DNA of 64,000 bases. Origin: Tessaracoccus sp. MC1679 (lineage in GTDB: Bacteria; Actinomycetota; Actinomycetes; Propionibacteriales; Propionibacteriaceae). Position numbers and translations under genes: made by a program. This document shows, in pieces, positions 52,111 to 61,038 of the stretch (the stretch's first letter is position 1; the number at the start of each line of letters is the position of its first letter). The stretch covers positions 62,001 to 126,000 of the forward strand of contig NZ_JACJGB010000006.1 in NCBI RefSeq assembly GCF_014164775.1, written 5' to 3'. Under the pieces are notes generated by a model that did not search any database, had not been told where the DNA came from, and saw only the letters and a program-made list of their open reading frames with translations.

Positions 52111-52455
52111 ATGACGTTCGATCAACTCCTCGACCTCCCCACCGGCGTCCTCGTCCTGCTCGGCATCCTCATCGTCATCGAACTGGCGCTCCTCATCGTG
52201 GGCGTCGTCGCGTGGGCCCGCACGCCGGACGCGCAGATGCCCAGGCCCAACAAGTGGGTCTGGCTCGTGCTCATCCTCTTCGTGCAGATCCTCGGCCCCA
52301 TCACCTTCCTCCTGGTCCGGCGCAGCGAGGCCAAGTACGCCTCCGCTGCCGCCCAGCCGGAGGCGCTGCCCGGGGCCCGCCACGCGGCGGGCCGCACCGC
52401 CGCCGACACCGCCGACCTCCTCTACGGCCAACGCGAGGACAAGGACCCCAAGTGA
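52111..52455 (+). CDS. PLDc_N (YxlE-like) two-helix membrane protein
   Basis: The 114-aa product has two membrane helices (about residues 10-32 and 47-65) and the PLDc N-terminal signature (RPNKWVWLVLILFVQILGPI), followed by a hydrophilic tail. It is encoded just before an ABC ATPase and permease, as yxlE is before yxlF and yxlG in Bacillus, where these tune an ECF sigma factor. No sigma factor gene is beside it here. An alternative leaderless start at 52045 would add 22 residues. Confidence 0.8.
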   Translation: MTFDQLLDLPTGVLVLLGILIVIELALLIVGVVAWARTPDAQMPRPNKWVWLVLILFVQILGPITFLLVRRSEAKYASAAAQPEALPGARHAAGRTAADTADLLYGQREDKDPK

Positions 52456-53384
52456 ACGTGGTCGAGACCAACGGCCTCACCAAGCAGTACGGCGAAGTCC
52501 GCGCCCTCGACGGCGTCTCCCTGACGGTGCCGGAGGGCTCGGTTTTCGGCTTCCTCGGCCCCAACGGCGCGGGGAAGACCACGATGCTGCGCATCCTGCT
52601 GGGACTGGCGCGGCCCACCTCGGGAGGCGCCACGATTTTCGGCCATGACACCGAGTCCGGCCGCGACGCCATCCACGCCCGCGTCGGGTTCCTGCCGGAC
52701 GTGCCGGGCTTCTACCCGTGGATGACGGGCGCGGAGTTCATGCGGTTCGCCGGCTCCCTCTTCGGAATCGCGGAGCCGGTCCTCACCGAGCGGGCCGACG
52801 CTCTCCTCGAGATGGCGGGACTGGCCGGGAACAAGAACCCGGTGGGCGGCTACTCGCGCGGCATGAAGCAGCGCCTGGGGATCGCGCAGGCCCTCATCAA
52901 CGCCCCGGACCTGCTGATCCTCGACGAGCCCACCTCCGCCCTGGACCCCCTCGGCCGCGCGGAGGTGCTGCAGATGATCGCCTCGCTCCGCGGCCGCACC
53001 ACCGTCCTGTTCTCCAGCCACCTGCTTGGCGACGTGGAGCGGATCTGTGACCAGGTGGCGGTCCTCGACCGCGGCCGGCTCGTCGTCCAGGGCACGGTCG
53101 CCGACCTCCGCCGCTCCCACGGCGGCTCGACGACGGTGCGCATCGCCGTCACCGACGGCATCGAGGCGCTCACCGCGACTGTCGCGGCCGAGCCGTGGTG
53201 CGTCCGCCACACCCCCGTGTCTGGCGACGATCAGGCCATCGACGTGATCGTCAGCGATCTCGACGCCGCACGCCAGGCCACCCCCGGAATGCTCGCCGGG
53301 CTGGGGCTGGGGCTGCGCCGCTTCGATGAGCTCGAGGTCTCCCTCGAGGACGTGTTCGTGGGTCTCGTGGGGGTGAACCGATGA
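52452..53384 (+). CDS. ABC transporter ATP-binding protein (YxlF-like)
   Basis: The 310-aa product has Walker A FLGPNGAGKTTMLR, signature NPVGGYSRGMKQRLGIAQAL (a variant of LSGGQ), Walker B LLILDEPTSALDP and an H loop in LFSSHLLGDVER. A C-terminal extension of about 90 residues is typical of CcmA/NatA-type exporters. It overlaps both neighbours by GTGA and ATGA. The substrate is unknown; antibiotic or lipid export and regulation of envelope stress are both possible. Confidence 0.9.
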   Translation: MNVVETNGLTKQYGEVRALDGVSLTVPEGSVFGFLGPNGAGKTTMLRILLGLARPTSGGATIFGHDTESGRDAIHARVGFLPDVPGFYPWMTGAEFMRFAGSLFGIAEPVLTERADALLEMAGLAGNKNPVGGYSRGMKQRLGIAQALINAPDLLILDEPTSALDPLGRAEVLQMIASLRGRTTVLFSSHLLGDVERICDQVAVLDRGRLVVQGTVADLRRSHGGSTTVRIAVTDGIEALTATVAAEPWCVRHTPVSGDDQAIDVIVSDLDAARQATPGMLAGLGLGLRRFDELEVSLEDVFVGLVGVNR

Positions 53385-54136
53385 GCTTCCGAGCCTTCCT
53401 GTCCAAGGACCTGCGCGAGATCCTCCGCACGTGGCGGATCATCGTGCTTCCGGGGATCCTGCTGTTCTGGGCCGTCACCGGGCCCCCGACAGCCGCCTAC
53501 ACCCCCGAGCTCCTCGCCACGCTGGGCGGCGACGTCTTCGCGGGCGTGATCCCGGACCCCACATGGGTGGACTCCTACGCCCAGTGGACCAAGAACCTGA
53601 GCCAGATTGTCGGCTTCGCCCTCATCATCATGCTGGGCAGCGCCATCTCGGGCGAGAAGCGTGCGGGCACCGCGATCATGGTGCTGACCAAGCCCGTGTC
53701 GCGCGCGGGCTTCGTGCTCTCGAAGTTCGTCTCGACGGCGATCCTCCTCATTGGCGCCACCCTGGCCGGGATGCTGGTGACCTGGGGCGTGACGCTGATC
53801 TGGTTCCCCGACGCGCCGTTCGGCCCGCTGTTGGCGGCGACGGCGGCGTGGCTGCTGTTCGCGCTGCTGCTGGTGGCTGTGGTGCTGCTGGGCTCGGCCG
53901 CGGTGGACTCTGGCGCAGGCGCGGCCGGCATCGGCCTGGGCTTCTTCTTCCTTCTGATGCTGTCTGGGATCTGGGGCCCGATGCTCCGCTGGACGCCTGC
54001 GGGGATGGTCAACGCCCCGGTCGCGCTCGGGGCGGACGTCGAGGTGGACATTCTGTGGCCCGCCCTCACGACGGCAATCCTCATCGTGGCCCTGGTGTGG
54101 GCGGCGGTGAAGGTCTTCGAGCGTCGCGAGCTCTGA
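53381..54136 (+). CDS. ABC transporter permease (ABC-2 type, YxlG-like)
   Basis: The 251-aa product has six hydrophobic segments, an amphipathic N-terminus (MSFRAFLSKDLREILRTWR) and the large extracytoplasmic loop after helix 1 seen in ABC-2 permeases. The ATPase is encoded immediately upstream with an ATGA overlap, so both form one exporter with the small PLDc_N protein. After the stop comes a palindromic repeat element. Confidence 0.87.
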   Translation: MSFRAFLSKDLREILRTWRIIVLPGILLFWAVTGPPTAAYTPELLATLGGDVFAGVIPDPTWVDSYAQWTKNLSQIVGFALIIMLGSAISGEKRAGTAIMVLTKPVSRAGFVLSKFVSTAILLIGATLAGMLVTWGVTLIWFPDAPFGPLLAATAAWLLFALLLVAVVLLGSAAVDSGAGAAGIGLGFFFLLMLSGIWGPMLRWTPAGMVNAPVALGADVEVDILWPALTTAILIVALVWAAVKVFERREL

Positions 54137-54161
54137 CCCTTTCCTCGTTGGCTGAGCCCCT

Positions 54162-54275
54162 CCGCTGGCTGAGGTGCGAGGAGCGAAGCGACGAGCCTCG
54201 AAGCCTATGAAACGCGAGCTGACAAGGTCACCCTTCGTAGGCTTCGAGGCCGCTGCGCGGCACCTCAGCCAGCGG
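54162..54275. repeat. Palindromic element, copy 1 (CTGGCTGAGGTGC family)
   Basis: Outer arms CGCTGGCTGAGGTGC and its complement enclose inner arms CCTCGAAGCCTA/TAGGCTTCGAGG and a conserved loop containing GAGCTGACAAGGTCAC. It lies between convergent genes (ABC permease and UPF0158). Confidence 0.85.
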
Positions 54276-54295
54276 GGGCGGGCCCGCTGCGGACG

Positions 54296-54787
54296 CTACC
54301 GGGACTGCTCGACGAGGGTGATGTTGTTGGCGTCTGCCCACTTGCGGGCGATCCTGGTGAACTGCTCGTCGCGGTAGCGGTACCAAGCATCGGCGAGGTC
54401 GTGGCGGTGGACGAGATCCTTGAACCGTCGGAACGCCCCGGCGCGGTGCAACCCGTCCCACAACCGTCGCCTCAGCTCCGACTCTGGGAGAGTCGCGGTG
54501 AAGTCGACCATGATGGAGTGCTCGTCGACGTCGAACTTCGTCGGCAGGGGCACGAACCGGTCGGTGGCGTCCTCCAGTATCAGCAGCGCGAGCTTGAGGG
54601 AGTCCACGTCGCCGCTGTTCGTGTAGGTGGCCGCTTCGGCCAAGTCGGCGGCTTCGGGAAGGTCCTCTGCGGTGGAGAGTTCGTCGCCCAAGACCCAGAC
54701 CAGTTCGTCGTCCTGCCGGTCGTAGTAGATGCGGCAGTCATCGCCCATGGTCAGAGCGTCTGCCACGTCGGCGAGTCGCACAGCCAC
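54296..54787 (-). CDS. UPF0158 family protein
   Basis: A product of about 163 aa with the UPF0158 core FVPLPTKFDVDEHSIMVDF, then HRAGAFRRFKDLVHRHDL and AWYRYRDEQFTRIARKWAD. The family has no settled function. The start is set at the GTG 54787 because GGAG lies five bases upstream and family N-termini begin at this point. The frame is open to an ATG at 54874, which lacks a ribosome-binding site. Palindromic elements stand on both sides. Confidence 0.82.
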   Translation of the reverse strand: MAVRLADVADALTMGDDCRIYYDRQDDELVWVLGDELSTAEDLPEAADLAEAATYTNSGDVDSLKLALLILEDATDRFVPLPTKFDVDEHSIMVDFTATLPESELRRRLWDGLHRAGAFRRFKDLVHRHDLADAWYRYRDEQFTRIARKWADANNITLVEQSR

Positions 54788-54958
54788 ATCCACTCCACAT
54801 CTGATGAGTCGCTTCAGCGTAACCCTTTCCGAGCCTGCCTGGAACACCGTCAAAGGCGGGATCGTCGGCGACATCGTCGTGGTGGTGGCTGCGGCCGCGG
54901 CGGGTGGCCCGCCCCCTTCGTTGGTTGAGGTGCTCGACGCGCAGCGGCAAGCCCCCCT

Positions 54959-55062
54959 CGTTGGCTGAGGTGCCGCGTAGCGGCCTCGAAGCCTATAAAG
55001 CGCGAGCTGACAAGGTCACTTTTCTTAGGCTTCGAGGGCGCTCCGCGCCGCCTCAGCCAGCG
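54959..55062. repeat. Palindromic element, copy 2
   Basis: The arms and GAGCTGACAAGGTCAC loop match copy 1. A partial left half (GTTGAGGTGCTCGACGCGCAGCG) precedes it from about 54918. It lies in the divergent gap between UPF0158 and the NERD-helicase. The remaining gap to 55250 shows nothing recognisable. Confidence 0.82.
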
Positions 55063-55250
55063 GTAGGGAGGCCTTTGCCTGTACTGAGGCGCGAGAAGCC
55101 AAGTGGCGCACCTGCACCGCGAGTTCTGACTCCCGCTGCCTGACTGACCCGCTGCACGCGCCCACTGCAATACTGAGGGCGCTCAACCCGCCCCACCCAG
55201 CACCGAAGGCCTCACCGTGATCCAGCGCCGCGACACCGGACGGACCCCGC

Positions 55251-57353
55251 ATGGTCGCCGGTGACTCCGCCGGCGCCGAGTCCCGACGCCAGCTCGCCCT
55301 CGCCGACGCCCACGCCAAGGCCGCCGCCGAGGCCCGCGCCGCAGCGGGCCGCTTCGGGATCGCGGAGACCACGGAGCGTCAGACCGCGCGGACCCTCGCT
55401 CCCCTCTCCGCGCTCGGCTACTTCCTCCTGCCCGACCGCCGCTGGCCCGGCACCCGACGCGCCCAGGTGGATCTGGTCGTCGTCGGCCCCGGCGGCGTCT
55501 TCATCGTCGACACGAAGGCCTGGAAGGAGGTCGGCATCGACAACGGCCGGGTCCTGCGCGGCGACGACGACGTCACCGACGAGCTCCTCATGCTCAACGA
55601 CCTGGTGGACGTCACCCAGGCCGACCTCGCCGAGGTTGGGCTCGCACCCGGGGAGGTCCGCTCCCTCGTCGTCATGGCGGGACGCCGCGGCCTCGACGCC
55701 ACCGTCAGCGGGATCCGCATCGTCGGCGAGCGGGACGCTCTCAGCGCCATCGCCCGCCACGGCAATCGGCTGACGCCCACGCAGGTCGACACCGTGATGG
55801 GCCGCGCGCTCAGCTTCTTCCCTCAGGCCTCCGCCCCCGCGCCGGTGAGTGTGACCATCCCCGCGCCTGTCGTCCCAGCGGCCCCCAGCCCCGTCACCCC
55901 ACCCCCGCCACACCAGGCCCAGCAGGACGCGCTCCTCACCCCCGAGGAGGTCAACGACGCCCTCCTCGAAGGCATCCTCGCCCAGCCCATCGAGGAGTGG
56001 ATGTCCTTCCTCCATCCACAGCAGGCAAAGCTCGTCCGACGCTCCTTTCCCGGCCCGTCGCGCATCCGCGGCCCGGCGGGCACCGGCAAAACGGTCGTCG
56101 GCCTGCACCGCGCCGCGCACCTCGCCCGCAGCCAGCCGGGACGCATCCTGGTCACCACGTATGTCCGCACGCTGCCTGACGTTCTCCACGAGCTGCTCCG
56201 ACGGTTGGCGCCGGAGGTGGTGGACCGTGTCGAGTTCGTCGGTGCGCACGCCTTCGCGCGCCGGATCCTGCGGGAGCGCGGGGTCCCTCACCGCATCGAA
56301 CCCGCCCAATCACGGGAGGCCTTCGACGCCGCGTGGCACCGCGTCGGTGCCCCATCAGTCCTCGGCAGCTCGCAGGACCGGCGCTACTGGGAGGATGAGA
56401 TCGAGCACGTGCTCAAGGGCCGAGGCATCACCCGGTTCGAGGACTACGCCGATCTCTCGCGCACCGGGCGGCGCCGCACCCTGCAGCTCTCGGGGCGTGA
56501 GGCCGTCTGGCGGCTCCACGAGGCCTACGATGCCGAGCTGCGCAGCCGCGGGATCATCGACTACGCGGACCCGATCCTCCTGGCCGAGGCCGAGCTCCGC
56601 CGGGAGCCGATGACCGGTGCGTACTCTGCGGTCATCGTGGACGAGGCGCAGGACCTGTCCTGCGCCATGATCCGCATCCTGCACCTGCTGGTCGGCAACG
56701 AGCCGGACGGGTTCACGCTGATCGGCGACGGGCAGCAGTCGATCTACCCCGGCGGCTACACCCTGGGCGAGGCCGGGATCTCGGTCGCGGGCCGTGGCGT
56801 GGTGCTCGACATCAACTACCGCAACACCGCCCAGATCGTGAACTTCGCCCAGCGACTCGTGGCCGGCGACGAGTACGCCGACATCGAGGGCGTCCTCGCC
56901 CGCGGCGACGTGCCGGCAAGCGTCCCGCGGAAGGGGGCAGACCCCGTCATCGCGCACTGCGGCAGCCGTCGCGAACTCAACGATGCCCTCATCGCCCGGG
57001 TCCGCACCGTCACCACGGACATCGGCACCGGCATCGGCGACGTGGCGGTGCTGTGCATCTCGCGGTGGGCGGCCCGCGACGCAGCCCGGGCCCTCGAGCA
57101 GGCCGGCTTCCCTGTCGTGGACTTGGAGAAGTACAGCGGCGTCCCTGTCGACGCGGTGAAGGTGGGCACCATCAAGCGCGCGAAGGGCCTGGAGTTCAAG
57201 CAGGTCCTCATCCCAGACATCCGCAACGAGCACACCATCACAGCGCCACCGGCCGACGACACGGCCCGCGAACGATGGGACCTCACCCGGCGCGAACTGT
57301 ATGTCGCCATGACGAGGGCCCGTGACGGCCTCTGGGTCGGCATCTCCAACTGA
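55251..57353 (+). CDS. NERD-domain superfamily 1 helicase
   Basis: The 700-aa product has an N-terminal nuclease-related domain (NERD) with the PD-(D/E)XK-like core RRAQVDLVVVGPGGVFIVDTK (about residues 67-87; only the D...DTK part is certain). A Pro-rich linker (about 200-225) follows. Then comes a UvrD/Rep-like helicase with Walker A RGPAGTGKTVVGLHRA (about 275), Walker B VIVDEAQDLSCAM (about 461), INYRNTAQIVNF, RAKGLEFKQVL and YVAMTRARDGL. Such proteins occur in defence and repair contexts, but a role is not proven. The start ATG lacks an obvious ribosome-binding site. Palindromic elements flank it on both sides. Confidence 0.85.
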   Translation: MVAGDSAGAESRRQLALADAHAKAAAEARAAAGRFGIAETTERQTARTLAPLSALGYFLLPDRRWPGTRRAQVDLVVVGPGGVFIVDTKAWKEVGIDNGRVLRGDDDVTDELLMLNDLVDVTQADLAEVGLAPGEVRSLVVMAGRRGLDATVSGIRIVGERDALSAIARHGNRLTPTQVDTVMGRALSFFPQASAPAPVSVTIPAPVVPAAPSPVTPPPPHQAQQDALLTPEEVNDALLEGILAQPIEEWMSFLHPQQAKLVRRSFPGPSRIRGPAGTGKTVVGLHRAAHLARSQPGRILVTTYVRTLPDVLHELLRRLAPEVVDRVEFVGAHAFARRILRERGVPHRIEPAQSREAFDAAWHRVGAPSVLGSSQDRRYWEDEIEHVLKGRGITRFEDYADLSRTGRRRTLQLSGREAVWRLHEAYDAELRSRGIIDYADPILLAEAELRREPMTGAYSAVIVDEAQDLSCAMIRILHLLVGNEPDGFTLIGDGQQSIYPGGYTLGEAGISVAGRGVVLDINYRNTAQIVNFAQRLVAGDEYADIEGVLARGDVPASVPRKGADPVIAHCGSRRELNDALIARVRTVTTDIGTGIGDVAVLCISRWAARDAARALEQAGFPVVDLEKYSGVPVDAVKVGTIKRAKGLEFKQVLIPDIRNEHTITAPPADDTARERWDLTRRELYVAMTRARDGLWVGISN

Positions 57354-57379
57354 TCACACCCTCCCGCGGGCTGATGAGT

Positions 57380-57600
57380 CTCGACGCGCCCCCTTGGTGG
57401 CTGAGGTGCTCGACGCGCCACTTCGTGGCTGAGGTGCTCGACGCGGCAGCCGCGGCCCACTTCGCTGGCTGAGGTGCCGCGAAGCGGCCTCGAAGCCTCT
57501 GAAACGTGAGCTGACAAGGTCACTCACCTTAGGCTTCGAGGGCGTTCCGCGCCACCTCAGCCAGCGGTAGGGAGCCGCTCCGCGGCACCTCAGCCAGCGA
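57380..57600. repeat. Palindromic element, copy 3 with extra half-copies
   Basis: A full palindrome lies at about 57464-57566 with the same arms and loop. Half-copies precede it (GGCTGAGGTGCTCGACGCG at about 57398 and 57426) and follow it (GCGGCACCTCAGCCAGCG at about 57582). The set sits between convergent genes. Confidence 0.82.
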
Positions 57601-57639
57601 TATGGGGCCCTTCGCGGCCCTCATCCATCGAGGATGAGA

Positions 57640-57669
57640 AACGCCCGCCGGCGTCAGCCGGCGGGCGTT
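57640..57669 (-). terminator. Terminator of the cyclophilin gene
   Basis: AACGCCCGCCGGC and its exact complement form a 13-bp stem with a 4-base loop, 14 bases downstream of the cyclophilin stop on the - strand. TTTC follows in that direction. Confidence 0.85.
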
Positions 57670-57682
57670 CCAGACGATCAGG

Positions 57683-58192
<510 letters not shown>

Positions 58193-58250
58193 GCGTGTCC
58201 TTTCGTTGCCTTCTTGGTCGGGTCCAGTGTGTCAGAGCGGGGCAAGCGGG

Positions 58251-59705
58251 TCACTCCGCCGGAGGGAGCTGGGCCTCGATGTCGGCCACGAACTGCTCCA
58301 CCTCGTCGATCCCGGTGACGGGTCCCCCGGCGATCATCCCGTCGGCGCCCAGCAGCACCGCGGCCACCTGCCCAGTTGCGCCGAGGGCCTTCGCCGCGAG
58401 CCCGGCGTGGTCGTACAGCGACACCTTCTCCACCTCCGCCGGGATGGTGCCCGCCGAGCGGGGGCGGATCGACGGCACCAGCCGCACCTGCAGCACCGGC
58501 AGCCGGCTCTGCCACTCCTCGATCCCGGCGATCCCGGCCCGCGCCGGCGTGCACAGGCAGTTGATGGTGACCAGCAGCTGCGCCTGCTGCCCTGCCAGCG
58601 CCCTGAGCGTGACGGGCTCGCCGTCGGGGCGCAGCAGCACGCCGTCGGGGATGGGGATGCGCTCGTAGTCCTCGAGGCCGTCGTCCTCCACCTCGACGAC
58701 GGCGGGCTCAGCCACCACCGGCTCAGGCTCCACGGGCTCCCGCTCGGCCTCAACGGCCGCTGCAGCGGCCTCCAGCACCGGGCGGAGGATCAGGTCCCGC
58801 ACCTGCTGCTCGCCCGTCACGGGGGCACCCACCACGGACCCAGCGGCGTCCAGCTCCACCGCCGACGGGGTGAACGCGCCTCCCAGCGCCTGGGCCACGT
58901 TGGAGCCCCAGTCCTCGTGGAGGTGGGCGAGGTCCTTCCACTTCGGGTCGTCCCGCTCGGAGCCCGACGGCCGCACTGGGATCACCGCGCGCCCGGGCAC
59001 CTGCTCCAGCCACTGGGGAAGCTGGTCGAGCACACGCTCGCATCCCCCGCAGCCGGACACCACGAACAGCAGCACCACCCCGCCGTGCTCACGCGCCAGT
59101 GCCCGGAGCCGAACCCGCTCGCCGCTCTCGACGTCGGTGAGGGCGAGGTTCGGCGCGAAGCCGAGCGCGCCCGCCCCTGGACCTTCCGCCTGCTCGGACT
59201 GGGGCCCGGGCAGCAGGGAAAGCGTGACGACGAGCGCGCTGAGGGCGGACATCGCCAGCCATCCCCAGCCGTTGGCGTCCAGCCCGTAGACATCCTCGCC
59301 GGCAATCACGGCCATGAAGCCGAGCAGGGCCAGCAGCAGGAAGAGGACGTTGCGGGCCAGGGTCCGCGGGGACACGTCGTGCGAACCCAGGGCTCCGAAG
59401 CAGTTGCAGCGCACCGGCTCGTCGAACCGGAGAGCCCGCGCGATGATAACGGTGTAGGTGCCGAACAGCGCCACCGACGCCACCGCTCCCCCGACGAGCA
59501 CCCAGCCGGACCCAACCACCAGCACCAAGGCCAGCAGAAGTTCCCCCCAGGGCAGCAGGGCCGGCGCGGGCGAGCGGCGCAGCCACCCGGGCAGCCGGAG
59601 CGCCTGGAAGGCGTCGCGGGTCTCGCTCCTGGCGGCCAGCTTCGCCATCCCGGAGATCGCCAGCAGGACGGCACACGTCAGGTTCCCCAGCACCAGATAA
59701 CTCAC
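58251..59705 (-). CDS. MauE-like membrane domain fused to thioredoxin-like domains
   Basis: The 484-aa product has an N-terminal MauE/DoxX-like four-helix domain with the paired Cys motif RCNCFG (about residues 98-103). A thioredoxin-like domain with GCGGC (VSGCGGCERVL) follows, then an acidic Glu/Val/Pro linker and a second thioredoxin-like segment with CLCTPA. It probably moves reducing equivalents across the membrane or supports maturation of a secreted enzyme. The GTG start follows TATGGT (complement 59712-59717) by six bases, a leaderless arrangement. Confidence 0.8.
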   Translation of the reverse strand: MSYLVLGNLTCAVLLAISGMAKLAARSETRDAFQALRLPGWLRRSPAPALLPWGELLLALVLVVGSGWVLVGGAVASVALFGTYTVIIARALRFDEPVRCNCFGALGSHDVSPRTLARNVLFLLLALLGFMAVIAGEDVYGLDANGWGWLAMSALSALVVTLSLLPGPQSEQAEGPGAGALGFAPNLALTDVESGERVRLRALAREHGGVVLLFVVSGCGGCERVLDQLPQWLEQVPGRAVIPVRPSGSERDDPKWKDLAHLHEDWGSNVAQALGGAFTPSAVELDAAGSVVGAPVTGEQQVRDLILRPVLEAAAAAVEAEREPVEPEPVVAEPAVVEVEDDGLEDYERIPIPDGVLLRPDGEPVTLRALAGQQAQLLVTINCLCTPARAGIAGIEEWQSRLPVLQVRLVPSIRPRSAGTIPAEVEKVSLYDHAGLAAKALGATGQVAAVLLGADGMIAGGPVTGIDEVEQFVADIEAQLPPAE

Positions 59706-59711
59706 TCGACG

Positions 59712-59717
59712 ACCATA
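59712..59717 (-). promoter_or_regulatory. -10 element of the MauE-thioredoxin gene (leaderless)
   Basis: TATGGT on the - strand ends six bases before the GTG at 59705, without a Shine-Dalgarno motif. Confidence 0.45.
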
Positions 59718-59719
59718 TC

Positions 59720-59855
59720 CGTTGGCTGAGGTGCCGCGAAGCGGCCTCGAAGCCTATGAAACGCAAGCTGATCCGCTGGCTGAGGTGCCCCCGAAGCGGC
59801 CCTCCCCCGCTGGCTGAGGTGCCGCGAAGCGGCCTCGAAGCCTCAGAAACGCGAC
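59720..59855. repeat. Three left-half copies of the palindromic element
   Basis: Half-copies begin at about 59721, 59774 and 59808 with GGCTGAGGTGCC and run toward CCTCGAAGCCT; right arms are absent. They point the same way and appear to be remnants of copies 1-3. Confidence 0.75.
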
Positions 59856-59893
59856 CTCTCCCGCTGACCCGACCACGCAATCCCCCAACCCCC

Positions 59894-59921
59894 TTGCACG
59901 AACCCCACAAACGGGTAGCGT
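59894..59921 (+). promoter_or_regulatory. Promoter of the 312-aa anchored protein gene
   Basis: TTGCAC (59894-59899) and TAGCGT (59916-59921) are separated by 16 bases, and the gene begins 40 bases downstream with a strong GGGAGG. Confidence 0.55.
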
Positions 59922-59961
59922 AGAAACTGCTCGATTACGAGCCACAACAAGGGAGGAACTT

Positions 59962-60900
59962 GTGAAGAAGTCACAAGAGCTGAAGAAGGCCGCCGCGGAA
60001 TCCGCTTCCGCCGCCGCCGAATACGGACAGCACGCACTCAAGGAAGGCCTTGAGCGTGCCCAGGACCTTTTGGACGAGGCCCGCCACCAGGCCGGCCCGC
60101 TCCTGCACGACGCCAAGGTACGTTCCGCCGACTTCGCGTCACGCCGGCTCGATGACCTTGAGCCCCATCTCAAGGACGCGCTGGACAAGGTGAACCCGGC
60201 AGTCGAGGCCGCCCGCGAGCTGCTGGAGGACGATCTCCTGCCGAAGCTCCAGGATGCCCTGCACGCCGCTGCCGAGCACCCCGCCATCGCGGAGGCCTCC
60301 AAGCGTGGTGGCGCTGCCGTCGCGGCACTGAAGGGTGAGCTGGAGGTGAAGCCGAAGAAGTCCAAAACCAAGGCGTTCTTCCAGTTCCTCGCCATCGGCG
60401 CCATCGTCGCCGGCGCGGTTGCCGCAGTGCGTCATTTCCTGGCCCCCAAGGACGACGGCTGGACGGCGCACGAGCCGTCGAAGGCGTATGTCAACAACAA
60501 CGACACCTTCTCCACCGCCGCCAAGTTCGCCGCCGACACCGCCCCCGAGCCTGAGGCCGACGAGGTGGTGGAGCCCGCGGAGGAGCCCGAGACTGAGGTC
60601 CCAGCCGAGACCGAAGCCGCCGAGGCGAGCATCTCCGAGGTTGCGGCCGAGGAGCAGCCGAACGACGGCGCCACCGAGGAGACGGTCGACGAGCCGGGTG
60701 TCGCGGCCAGCGAGTCTGCCTACGGTGAGGGCGCCTACGTGGGCACTGAGCCGCCGGAGGGCTTCACCATCAAGGGCAACGAGCGCTCGAAAAAGTACCA
60801 CGTCGAAGGCAGCGGTGGGTACGACCGCACGATCGCCGAGGTGTGGTTCAACTCCGAGGACGCGGCCAAGGCCGCAGGTTTCACGAAGGCCCAGCGGTAG
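59962..60900 (+). CDS. Membrane-anchored protein with C-terminal GNxxSKxYH domain
   Basis: Not assigned to a named enzyme. The 312-aa product starts with a long amphipathic, Ala/Glu/Lys-rich helical region (about residues 1-125). A basic KPKKSKTK patch, one membrane helix (about 137-157) and an acidic, Glu/Pro/Ala-rich stretch (about 190-255) follow. The C-terminal domain of about 45 residues reads IKGNERSKKYHVEGSGGYD followed by TIAEVWFNSEDAAKAAGF. Similar tails are recalled on some actinobacterial ribosomal proteins and nucleases. GGGAGG seven bases before the GTG supports the start. Confidence 0.72.
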   Translation: MKKSQELKKAAAESASAAAEYGQHALKEGLERAQDLLDEARHQAGPLLHDAKVRSADFASRRLDDLEPHLKDALDKVNPAVEAARELLEDDLLPKLQDALHAAAEHPAIAEASKRGGAAVAALKGELEVKPKKSKTKAFFQFLAIGAIVAGAVAAVRHFLAPKDDGWTAHEPSKAYVNNNDTFSTAAKFAADTAPEPEADEVVEPAEEPETEVPAETEAAEASISEVAAEEQPNDGATEETVDEPGVAASESAYGEGAYVGTEPPEGFTIKGNERSKKYHVEGSGGYDRTIAEVWFNSEDAAKAAGFTKAQR

Positions 60901-60916
60901 TCTCTAACCACAACTG

Positions 60917-60957
60917 ACAAGGGTGGCGCTCCCCCTTCGGGGGCGCCACCCTTGTTC
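60917..60957 (+). terminator. Terminator hairpin with TTCG-type loop
   Basis: ACAAGGGTGGCGC pairs with GCGCCACCCTTGT, with further C-G pairs closed by CTTCG and one bulged T. It starts 17 bases after the preceding stop. Confidence 0.8.
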
Positions 60958-61038
60958 GCACCCACCACCCGCGGTGTGATCCGCGGGTCAATATTCAGAG
61001 ATGTCCCCGATGGGCGCGAATGCGTTCGAGCGCAGCAT

